Assembly (NCBI GenBank): GCA_016715885.1
Contig: JADJXL010000003.1
Span: 186,001-250,000, forward strand
DNA from: Polyangiaceae bacterium
Lineage (GTDB): Bacteria > Myxococcota_A > Polyangia > Polyangiales > Polyangiaceae
Direction of reading: 5' to 3'
DNA length: 64,000 nt
Translations under genes and position numbers: made by a program
The notes under the pieces: generated by a model
What the model was told of the DNA's origin: nothing
What the model saw: only the letters and a program-made list of their open reading frames with translations
The model's database searches: none
In this document: one piece after another, positions 1 through 7,740 of the stretch
Layout: every line of letters starts with the position of its first letter
How positions within the stretch are numbered: position 1 is the stretch's first letter

Positions 1-188
1 CCTTACGGCTCGACGCGCAAAAATTCGGCAATGCATCGACGGCGATGTTCGTCGTTGGAGGCGCGCTCGCGTTGACTGGCGTCATTCTCGTTGCGACGGC
101 GCCGGCAGACGCGAAGAAATCGGGCAATGGTGTGCAAGCAGCTCTGCGCATGGGGCTCGGTGCCATTGAAGTGCGGGGGCGCTGGTAG
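1..188 (+). CDS. 3' end of a membrane-associated protein (partial)
   Basis: Only about the last 61 codons of a gene that starts before the window are present, read in frame from base 3 to the TAG at 186-188. The tail holds a hydrophobic Gly/Ala/Val/Leu stretch of about 20 residues (from AMFVVGGALALTG onward) that looks like one membrane helix. A short basic stretch and a C-terminus ending in EVRGRW follow. Myxobacterial proteins with an N-terminal repeat or catalytic domain often end in such a helix plus a small beta-rich tail, but nothing here identifies the function. The reading frame is supported by GC-rich third positions and by the clean stop 78 bp before the next likely start. Confidence 0.5.
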   Translation, partial: LRLDAQKFGNASTAMFVVGGALALTGVILVATAPADAKKSGNGVQAALRMGLGAIEVRGRW

Positions 189-266
189 CCGACGTAGGTT
201 TGCGGCGAACGTGATAAAATATTTTCCTTGATTGTCATCGATCATCTGATAGGGTCGCGTACGCTT

Positions 267-1337
267 ATGGCTGACCGCCCCTCCATCACGATTAACGATG
301 TACCGATCGTTTGGGATCCGCCCGCCGGCGATGTTTCCTTCTTCGGGCTCTCGTCCGTTCTGTTTTGGGCCAACCCGTCGATGTTCCGCTTGCTCGAGCC
401 TTTGGTGGAAGAGATCGGCGTCGATCTTTTCCGCATGCTCGTCGCGCATTCGTCCAGTCTGGGAACCGATGAAGACTACAACTCGATGGTGACCGTGCTC
501 GGCTCGAATTTCGTCGAGGGGTTTCTGGCGTGGGGCAAGGCGGTGAGTACGGCGGGGTGGGGATCCTTTGAAATGCCGTTTTTCGATATCGAGTCTTGTA
601 CGGCCGAAGTGCGCGTAATCAATCCCTGGGAATTGCGCATGCAAAAGGCAGGCGGGCGGCTTTGGGGCTGTCCGTTCCTTCAAGGCAAAGTCATTGGCAT
701 TCTCGGCCATGCGCTGGGGCAACGCTGCTGGGCCGATGAAGAGGTCGACGTGGATTCCGACCCGCCCGTGGTGACGTTTTCCGTACGCGCGTGGGATCGG
801 ACGCTCGACGAAGAATTGCAGCGGCTGCGGGCCGAACAAATTCGCGCTGCCGAAGCACGGCTGACGGCGCAAGTGGAGACGGCCACGGCGGAGCTGCGCG
901 AAAAGCACCGAGAGCTCGACGAAAAAGAAGCCCTCATTCGTTCGCTATCTTCACCCATTCTGCAAGTATGGGACGGCGTGCTCGTGGTCCCCGTCGTCGG
1001 TGCATTGTCCGAAACGCGTGCAGAACTGCTGAATGCGAAGCTGCTTCAGCGGGTCGTGGATCAAATGGCCTCGCACGTCGTGCTCGATTTGACGGGCCTC
1101 GATTCCGTCGACAATCAAGTCGCCGAACGGCTCGGCTCGACCGTGACCGCCTTGAAGCTCCTCGGCACCGAATGTTCCGTCGTGGGGTTATCGCCCGAAT
1201 TCGCGCGTCGCGCGGTAGAGCTCGATGTTTCATTTGGCGGGGTGCGCGTCCTGCGAACGCTCGCCGATGCCTTGCGTGACGTCGTGGGGCTGAAGCGAGC
1301 TCAACCGAACGCGGCGGCGCGAAAGGCGAAACGCTGA
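267..1337 (+). CDS. RsbR-like STAS-domain sensor protein
   Basis: Predicted 356-residue cytoplasmic protein of the stressosome co-antagonist type. Residues about 1-175 form an N-terminal sensor-like domain; the stretch around WGCPFLQGKVIGILG followed by CWADE recalls V4R (4-vinyl reductase) small-ligand sensor domains, an assignment made by eye only. Residues 180-225 are a charged helix (linker or coiled coil), and 227-340 are a STAS domain (LDLTGLDSVD, then LLGTECSVVGLSPE). The VDT position commonly phosphorylated in RsbR proteins reads VDN here, so regulation by an RsbT-like kinase may be altered. ATG 267 is preferred to the in-frame TTG at 228 because the protein then begins directly with the conserved-looking domain. 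No partner kinase or phosphatase gene is adjacent. Confidence 0.8.
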   Translation: MADRPSITINDVPIVWDPPAGDVSFFGLSSVLFWANPSMFRLLEPLVEEIGVDLFRMLVAHSSSLGTDEDYNSMVTVLGSNFVEGFLAWGKAVSTAGWGSFEMPFFDIESCTAEVRVINPWELRMQKAGGRLWGCPFLQGKVIGILGHALGQRCWADEEVDVDSDPPVVTFSVRAWDRTLDEELQRLRAEQIRAAEARLTAQVETATAELREKHRELDEKEALIRSLSSPILQVWDGVLVVPVVGALSETRAELLNAKLLQRVVDQMASHVVLDLTGLDSVDNQVAERLGSTVTALKLLGTECSVVGLSPEFARRAVELDVSFGGVRVLRTLADALRDVVGLKRAQPNAAARKAKR

Positions 1338-1381
1338 CATTGGCGCTGACAGCCGAGGTCAAAGCCTCCCGGCCGCTCGCT

Positions 1382-3064
1382 CTACGGTGCCGCGTCGAGC
1401 AAAGCTTCGACCTTGCGCACCCACGCCCTTTTCCCGTCGAAGACCATCGCGTATTCGTGCACGACTGATGCCCCCGATGCCCGCACGTCTTCGGCATACT
1501 TGCGATCCCGTACCTGCTTGGCCGCGTGCACGAGTGCCTGCTCGGGCGTTTCGCTCCGCCTGAGCACCTTGAATTCCATGACCACCCCCGGATTGCCCGG
1601 CGTTTTCGGGCGTATCAGCACATCCGCTCGTCCCCGCCCTGATTCCCGATTCGAGCGCACATCGTATTCGTTTTCCAAATGCACGAGCAATCCCAAGATC
1701 AAGCCGTGATACAACTTTTCTGGCTGGCGTCCTGCAGCGTCCTGGTACGACAAGATGCGCAAGAACATGTCCTCGAGGATCTCTTGGATCGTCTCCGCAT
1801 CGCCCGCAAAAATAGCTTGCACCAGATCATCGATGTAGTCGCGCGACGGCGCCGCCTTGTACAGCCAATTGCGGAACATGTCTTCGAAAACCAGTTTCAC
1901 TTCCCGATTGGGAATGGCCAGCTTGCCGTAATATCGGCCGGCCACCAATTCGAACTGTACCGGCTTCAAATACCCCGCAAACAACAAAAAATTCCACAAC
2001 GCATCTTCGTTCTTGTCGATGTCCCGCAGCGCGATATTCGAATCGATCGGCATGTCGATCGCTTCGCCTTGCAAGAGCGCCTCGGATACTTTCGTCAAGC
2101 CGAGGCCAAGCTTGGCCGCGAGGTAGTCGATGAGATCGCTGGAACCCGAATTGACCCAATAGGGTTTGAGCAAGCCTTCACGGATGTAATTGAGAATCGA
2201 CCAGGGATTGTAAATGACGTGCCCGCCAAAGATGTACCCATTGTACCAATCGCGCACGTCTTGCAATCGCTCCGGCGGAATGATGGCCGCCACTTCGTCC
2301 TCGGTGAACCCAAACACCGTGCTGTAGTTCGTGTCGATGATCGAATACGCCATGATATGATTGAGGCCCGAAAACATGTTCTCCTTCGACACCCGCAAGA
2401 TACCCGTCAGCACACCTTTGAACAGGGCCGGATTGTCTTTGAGACACGCAGAAAAGAAGCTGCGGAAGAACAAGACGATCTTGTCGAAGAAGTCGTACAT
2501 GTAGCCCGATTGCACCGGCGTGTCGTATTCGTCGATCAAAATGACCACCCGTTCGCCGTGATGCGCATGAAGCGCCTGGGAAAGCCACTGGAATACATAC
2601 GGGAGCTCATCATGGGTCACTTCGCCATCGAGCACGCGGCGAATGAGTCGGGCGAGCGTTGGATCGATACGCGGATCGTCGAGCAGGTAACGATGTTCGA
2701 TGAGCGCCGTCATTAATTGAGCATGAATGCCCGCCATCGTTCCGGACAGCGTATCCGCCTTGACGTCCTTGAAGCTGACCGAAATGACCGGATGCCTTTG
2801 AAAATGCTGCATCGCTTTCGCGTCACGCGTGACCGCCAGGCCCTCGAACAAGTGCGACAGGTCCTCCTTGGACTTGCCGAGGAAATACCGGAGCATCGAC
2901 AGGTTGATTGTCTTGCCGAACCGCCGAGGTCTTGGAAAGCGCAGCGCGAGCGCCGGGTCGGCGAGCATGTCGCTGATGAAGAAGCTCTTGTCGACATAAC
3001 CAAAACCCGCTTCGCGGAAGTTTCGGAAGTCCGACTCGCCAATGCCCGGAATGAACGCGCTCAT
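1382..3064 (-). CDS. AAA-ATPase-like protein with PD-(D/E)XK nuclease-like C-terminus
   Basis: A 560-residue protein of the AAA-ATPase_like plus PDDEXK_9 type (PF09820 and PF08011 families). The N-terminus has the family hallmark RPRRFGKT (P-loop variant, Lys51) and, further on, VVILIDEYDTPV (Walker B). The C-terminus carries the nuclease-like core, ADVLIRP then VVMEFKVLRR (D...ExK) at about residues 480-510. Members form large expanded families in myxobacteria, Bacteroides and anaerobes; their role is unknown, with proposals from mobile-element biology to defence. It stands alone, convergent with the STAS gene (44 bp gap). It contains none of the GACAAAC heptamers common elsewhere, which would fit later acquisition. 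Confidence 0.85.
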   Translation of the reverse strand: MSAFIPGIGESDFRNFREAGFGYVDKSFFISDMLADPALALRFPRPRRFGKTINLSMLRYFLGKSKEDLSHLFEGLAVTRDAKAMQHFQRHPVISVSFKDVKADTLSGTMAGIHAQLMTALIEHRYLLDDPRIDPTLARLIRRVLDGEVTHDELPYVFQWLSQALHAHHGERVVILIDEYDTPVQSGYMYDFFDKIVLFFRSFFSACLKDNPALFKGVLTGILRVSKENMFSGLNHIMAYSIIDTNYSTVFGFTEDEVAAIIPPERLQDVRDWYNGYIFGGHVIYNPWSILNYIREGLLKPYWVNSGSSDLIDYLAAKLGLGLTKVSEALLQGEAIDMPIDSNIALRDIDKNEDALWNFLLFAGYLKPVQFELVAGRYYGKLAIPNREVKLVFEDMFRNWLYKAAPSRDYIDDLVQAIFAGDAETIQEILEDMFLRILSYQDAAGRQPEKLYHGLILGLLVHLENEYDVRSNRESGRGRADVLIRPKTPGNPGVVMEFKVLRRSETPEQALVHAAKQVRDRKYAEDVRASGASVVHEYAMVFDGKRAWVRKVEALLDAAP

Positions 3065-3368
3065 GCAAGAACACTCTCATCGCGCGGCGAGCCATGTCAA
3101 GCCAAAGTTTGTCGGAGCAGCGGTGGGTTCGAGGACCCAAGTAGCCGAAGACTTGCCCCTCGAGATCGCGCGGCAATGAAGGATCGTCTTTCAATTCCAG
3201 CGCCAGATTTTTTCGGAGGCGATTGAGGATATTTCCTCCACGTTCGCGTGCGGTCGCGAGAGAGCAATGACGACACGAGCGACAATGCCGCTCGCGAAGC
3301 ACTCCCCGCGTTCATGAAAAGCGAGTGGGCTGGGCAGGCGAACGGTGCCGGCTTCGCCGAGCGGCTAG
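3065..3368. other. Intergenic region between divergent genes
   Basis: A 304-bp spacer between the minus-strand ATPase/nuclease and the plus-strand FemAB-like gene, so it should hold both promoters. One GTTTGTC heptamer lies at 3107-3113. A minus-strand frame stays open through most of it, but it has no recognisable protein similarity and no clear ribosome-binding site. I see no RNA gene, hairpin or convincing -35/-10 pair. Confidence 0.5.
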
Positions 3369-4559
3369 ATGAGCCATGACGCTCAGCGCCCCTTGATTTC
3401 CCGAGCCAAACCACCGACACTGCCCCGGGTGCTGGAAGTCCGCGTTCACGAATCGATCCGCGAAGTGCCCGAAGACGCTTGGAACGCCTTGCGTGGCGTC
3501 TCCGAAGCGCCGTTCCTTTCATGGGCGTTCCTCGACGCGCTCGAACGAACGGGTTGCGTTCGTCCCGAGGTCGGATGGATGCCGCACCATCTGACGTTTC
3601 ACGACGGGGATCGCCTGGTTGGCGCAGCGCCTGTGTACCTCAAGGGCAACAGCGAAGGCGAATTCGTGTTCGATCACGCTTGGGCCAATGCGGCGCATCG
3701 AGCAGGGATTCAGTATTATCCCAAGCTCATCGTCGCCATTCCATTCACGCCTGCGACGGCGCCTCGTCTATTCATTGCAGATGGTCAAGACGAGCTCACG
3801 CTCGCCCGTGCACTTGCAGAAGCATTACGGCGCATCGTCGACAAGATCGAGGTATCGAGCGCGCATGTACTTTTTCCTTCGCCGGAGCAAGCATCGCTTC
3901 TTGCGCAGACCGGTTTGGCCGAGCGGTACGGCATTCAGTTTCATTGGAAAAACCACGGATATGTAACGTACGATGATTTCTTGGGGCGTTTTTCGTCGAA
4001 GCGGCGCAATCAATGGAAGCGGGAGCGACGGGAAATGGCTGCGCAAAACATAGAAATCGAAACGTTGTGCGGCAAAGACATCACGCCGGAGATAGTCGAC
4101 ATTGCATACAGGTTTTACACGAGCACCGTGAATAAGTTTTATTGGGGCAGGCAATACCTGAATCGCGCGTTCTTCGAGGAAATCGTGGACAAACTCGGGG
4201 ACGGCGTCGAGGTCGTGATGGCTCGTCACGAAGGCCGGCCCATTGCAGGTGCGTGGAACTTCGTCGGAAAGGATGCGCTGTTTGGCCGTTACTGGGGCGC
4301 CATCGAAGACCGGCCATTCCTCCATTTCAACGTTTGTTATTACCACTCGATCGAGCAATGCATTTTGCGCAAGCTCGGTCGGTTCGAACCTGGCGCCGGC
4401 GGTGAACACAAGATGTCGCGTGGGTTCGAGCCGACAATCACCCACAGTCTCCACCACATCCAAGATCCACGGCTCGACGCTGCCGTTCGAAACTACCTGC
4501 CGAATGAGCGCGAAGTGCTGGCGCGCGAGGTGCAGAACCCTGAGATCGCGTTTCGATGA
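3369..4559 (+). CDS. FemAB-like GNAT-fold protein (DUF482 family)
   Basis: A 396-residue protein matching the family often labelled 'peptidogalycan biosynthesis/recognition' (PF04339, GNAT fold). Family-typical signs are the early EAPFLSWAFLDALE and GWMPHHL segments, YLKGNSEGEFVFDHAWA, and the C-terminal RYWGA...PFLHFNVCYYHSIE followed by GAGGEHKMSRGF. Family members are soluble acyltransferase-like proteins whose substrate has not been firmly established; a role in modifying cell-wall or lipid-linked precursors is inferred only from similarity to FemAB. Length is normal. It is followed 43 bp later by the OPT transporter on the same strand, so the two may be co-transcribed. Confidence 0.85.
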   Translation: MSHDAQRPLISRAKPPTLPRVLEVRVHESIREVPEDAWNALRGVSEAPFLSWAFLDALERTGCVRPEVGWMPHHLTFHDGDRLVGAAPVYLKGNSEGEFVFDHAWANAAHRAGIQYYPKLIVAIPFTPATAPRLFIADGQDELTLARALAEALRRIVDKIEVSSAHVLFPSPEQASLLAQTGLAERYGIQFHWKNHGYVTYDDFLGRFSSKRRNQWKRERREMAAQNIEIETLCGKDITPEIVDIAYRFYTSTVNKFYWGRQYLNRAFFEEIVDKLGDGVEVVMARHEGRPIAGAWNFVGKDALFGRYWGAIEDRPFLHFNVCYYHSIEQCILRKLGRFEPGAGGEHKMSRGFEPTITHSLHHIQDPRLDAAVRNYLPNEREVLAREVQNPEIAFR

Positions 4560-4602
4560 ACGAAACGATCTTGCAACCGTGAGATCGTGATATGTAACGG
4601 CC

Positions 4603-6798
4603 ATGAGCGAGACCGACAAGGCCGTCGACGCGAACGAGGTCGTCGAAACGAACCAGGGGGAAACCGCAGAAGACAAGGCCCAAGGGGCGCCTACTGCCGC
4701 TCCTCCCGACGAAGGTCCGCTCTTTCAGCGAGCTCCGGTGACGGCAGCGGAGATCGAACAGGGCAAACCGATCGAGCTGTCGCCCGATGCCGTCGGACAA
4801 CTGTCCGAAGAGGAATGGTACGCCCAAGCGTACCGCGGAGGCGCCGCGCAACTCACGGTGCGCGCCATCGCGATGGGCAGCGGTCTCGGATTTCTCCTTG
4901 CCTTCACCAACCTTTACGTCGGTTTGAAAACAGGCTGGCACCTCGGTGTGAGCATCACCGCGGCCATTCTGTCGTTTACGATTTGGGGAGCGTTCGTCCG
5001 GGTTGGTATCGCTAAGACCCACATGACGATCCTCGAGAACAATTGCATGGCATCGACCGCGTCGGCCGCAGGATATGCCACGGGCGGTACGATGGTGTCG
5101 GCAATTCCGGCGCTTTTAATGCTCAGCATTACGCCGGAAAGGCCGGAAGGGACGCACTTGCCGTGGGCGGTGCTTGCCGCATGGACCTTTTTCTTGGCGC
5201 TGCTCGGTACGGTCCTCGCCATTCCGATGAAGCGCAACATGATCAATCAAGAACGGCTGCGTTTCCCGACGGGAACGGCGGCTGCAACGACGTTGAAAAG
5301 CTTGTACAGCGAAGGTGTCGCGACTGCTACGAAACAAGCTATCACGGTTGCTACGGCACCAAGTATCGCAGGTGCTGTTAGGGCACAACCTATCACAGCT
5401 GTGGAGGCTGCTGGTGCCAAAGGCCGAGCGTTGATGACAGCCGCTGCCATTTCCAGTTTCATTCCGCTGCTCAAGGATTTGGACCTTTTGAAGCTCAATG
5501 CTTTCAAAGGTTTGGCCGCGTCGCTCGGAGCTGTCGATGCCGCCGGCAAACTGACGCGTACGGCGCTCGTTCCAGGACAAACGCCCATTTTCGATTGGCT
5601 CCCAACGGTCACGGCTGGTGGCAAGGCCAAAGCGTGGTCGAGCTGGAACGTCGTTTTGGATCACGGCGTAGCGCTCGTCGCCGCCGGTGCGCTCGTGGGC
5701 GTTCGGATAACGCTATCCATGATTGCGGGTGGGTTGATTCTCATCGCGGTGCTCGCGCCGATGGGCCTGTTTGAATCGTGGGTGAATCCGCTTGGTCAAT
5801 CGGTGCTCGCCGTGACGGCCCCGGGTAAAGCGTGGAAAGAAATCGGATTGTGGTTCGGCGCTCCCATGCTCGTTTCGTCGGGCATTCTCAATTTCGCGCT
5901 GCAATGGAAGACCATCGTGCGCGCATTTCAAGGGTTTGGCAAAGCCGCTCGTGATGGGGGATCGCACGGCGACGTGGAGGTCCCGATGCATTGGTTCACG
6001 GTGGGCGGGACCGTGGCCACGATTGGCATCGTGGGCATTGCATGGAAGTTTTTCGATGTTCCGCCGCACCTCGGCATTCTTGCTGTATTCCTCACGTTCG
6101 TCCTGGCGCTCGTTGCATGTCGCGCAACGGGTGAAACCGACATCACGCCGACCGGCGCCATGGGCAAGATCATGCAGCTCATCTATGGCGGATTGATTCC
6201 GCAGAGCGCCACGGCAAACTTGATGACGGCGGGCATTACCGCGGGCGCATCGAGCGCGAGCGCCGACCTCTTGACGGATTTGAAATCGGGCTATTTGCTC
6301 GGAGCAAACCCTCGACGCCAATTCATCGCCCAATTGCTCGGTATCGTTCCCGGAACGATTGCGACGACGATTGGCTTTTTCATTCTCGTTCCCCGCGCGC
6401 AGGTGCTCGTGGGAGACAACCCGGCATTTCCCGCGCCCGCTGCACAACAATGGAAAGCCGTTGCGGAAATCTTCAAAGTTGGTATTGGCAACCTGCATCC
6501 GTTCGCTCGCGAAACGATTGTCGTCGGCATCGTCGTGGGTATCGTGCTCGTGCTCGCCGAACGCCTCTTGCCCAAATACAAAAAATACCTGCCGTCAGCA
6601 ACCGGCGTGGGCCTTGGCTTCATCCTGCCGTTCTATTACTGCCTCGCGATGTTCCTCGGTGCGGTCGTCGGCGCGGTGGTTGCCAAGCAGGGCAAAAAGT
6701 ACGACGACATGATCATCCCGGTCGCTTCCGGGCTCATCGCGGGCGAAAGCATCATCGGGGTCATCGTGCAGGCGCTCAACAATTTCGTGCTGAATTGA
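4603..6798 (+). CDS. OPT family oligopeptide transporter
   Basis: A 731-residue polytopic inner-membrane protein of the oligopeptide transporter superfamily (PF03169), which carries peptides or metal chelates with protons. About 80 acidic, Glu/Asp-rich N-terminal residues precede the first helices. Family features include GLGFLLAFTNLYVGLKTGW, the ENNCMASTASAAGYATGG segment, the KSGYLLGANPRRQF motif, and many Gly/Ala-rich helices to the end. A low-complexity Ala/Thr/Val stretch at about residues 240-275 (ATKQAITVATAPS) lies in the loop region after RFPTGTAAA. Length and order fit bacterial OPT proteins of the DUF/OPT-2 subgroup. The substrate cannot be told from sequence. Confidence 0.93.
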   Translation: MSETDKAVDANEVVETNQGETAEDKAQGAPTAAPPDEGPLFQRAPVTAAEIEQGKPIELSPDAVGQLSEEEWYAQAYRGGAAQLTVRAIAMGSGLGFLLAFTNLYVGLKTGWHLGVSITAAILSFTIWGAFVRVGIAKTHMTILENNCMASTASAAGYATGGTMVSAIPALLMLSITPERPEGTHLPWAVLAAWTFFLALLGTVLAIPMKRNMINQERLRFPTGTAAATTLKSLYSEGVATATKQAITVATAPSIAGAVRAQPITAVEAAGAKGRALMTAAAISSFIPLLKDLDLLKLNAFKGLAASLGAVDAAGKLTRTALVPGQTPIFDWLPTVTAGGKAKAWSSWNVVLDHGVALVAAGALVGVRITLSMIAGGLILIAVLAPMGLFESWVNPLGQSVLAVTAPGKAWKEIGLWFGAPMLVSSGILNFALQWKTIVRAFQGFGKAARDGGSHGDVEVPMHWFTVGGTVATIGIVGIAWKFFDVPPHLGILAVFLTFVLALVACRATGETDITPTGAMGKIMQLIYGGLIPQSATANLMTAGITAGASSASADLLTDLKSGYLLGANPRRQFIAQLLGIVPGTIATTIGFFILVPRAQVLVGDNPAFPAPAAQQWKAVAEIFKVGIGNLHPFARETIVVGIVVGIVLVLAERLLPKYKKYLPSATGVGLGFILPFYYCLAMFLGAVVGAVVAKQGKKYDDMIIPVASGLIAGESIIGVIVQALNNFVLN

Positions 6799-6873
6799 AT
6801 GGGCTGGCACTGGACATGGGCGGGATGTGAAAAAAGTTGAGATCGAACCCAAAGCTCGCGCGTCTCAACCGCC

Positions 6874-7740
6874 ATGCTGCGTCGCACCCTACCCCTCCTC
6901 GCCATCGCCGGCCTCGGCTTCATCGCCTTCGCCTCCACCGATTCCGCCCTAGCCGACGAACCCTCCCCTAGCCGCCTTACGCGCCGCCCGCCGCCCTGGC
7001 GTCCGCCTCCGGTGCAAGCGCAATTTCAAGCCGAGCTCATCGACGACGGCATGAACAACCTGCCCATGTTTTTCCACAACGGAAAAAAGTACGTCATGGG
7101 AAGTCTCGGACAGCGGTATCGCATTCGCGTCACGAATCCGACGGCGAATCGCGTCGAAGCCGTCGTTTCCGTCGATGGTCTCGATGCCATCGATGGCCAA
7201 ACGGCAACGTTGTCGAAGCGAGGATACGTCGTTCCAGCATTCGGGAGCGTGACGATTGATGGGTTTCGCACGTCGATGAATTCGGTCGCGGCATTTCGTT
7301 TCACGTCGGTGCCCGATTCGTACGCTGGTCGAACGGGGCAAGATCGCAACGTCGGCGTGATTGGTGTCGCGATTTTCCGCGAACGCGTGGAGCAGCCCAT
7401 CGAAATCGTGCCCCGACCACGCCCGAGAAGCGCCGCACCGAGCGCCGCGCCCAGAGCTGGCGAGGGCAGGTCATCGGCTGCCAAAAAACCGACCGATCGT
7501 CCGGGTCTTGGAACGCAATTCGGCGAGCAACACGAATCTCGGGTGCGTCAAACGGCGTTCATTCGCGACAGCGCGAGCCCAACGCAGACAGTCGAGCTTC
7601 GATACAACGACCGCGCGGGCCTGCGTGCGCTGGGTATTCAGATCCCGCCGGAGCCTGCAATCGTCGATGACGATCTTCGCTTGCGCGAATCGGCGACGCC
7701 GTTCCCGGGCGACAGGCGATTCGCCCAGCCGCCTCCGTGA
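6874..7740 (+). CDS. Secreted protein of unknown function
   Basis: A 288-residue exported protein. Residues 1-27 are a Sec signal peptide (MLRR, a hydrophobic core, then SALADE). After a Pro/Arg-rich linker comes one compact domain at about 45-175 with GQRYRIRVTNPT, EAVVSVDGLDAIDG, KRGYVVPAFGSVTIDGFRTS and FRFTSVPDSYAGRTGQ. I recognise this as a conserved uncharacterised domain seen in several proteobacterial secreted proteins, with no known biochemical role. The C-terminal third is Arg/Pro/Ser-rich and probably disordered. Its stop abuts the stop of the convergent pbpC gene with no spacer, so no terminator separates them. Confidence 0.7.
   Translation: MLRRTLPLLAIAGLGFIAFASTDSALADEPSPSRLTRRPPPWRPPPVQAQFQAELIDDGMNNLPMFFHNGKKYVMGSLGQRYRIRVTNPTANRVEAVVSVDGLDAIDGQTATLSKRGYVVPAFGSVTIDGFRTSMNSVAAFRFTSVPDSYAGRTGQDRNVGVIGVAIFRERVEQPIEIVPRPRPRSAAPSAAPRAGEGRSSAAKKPTDRPGLGTQFGEQHESRVRQTAFIRDSASPTQTVELRYNDRAGLRALGIQIPPEPAIVDDDLRLRESATPFPGDRRFAQPPP

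Noticed and set aside
3065..3302. Minus-strand open frame in the gap before the FemAB-like gene
   Set aside because: It overlaps the 5' end of the ATPase/nuclease gene in another frame, has no start signal and no recognisable similarity.
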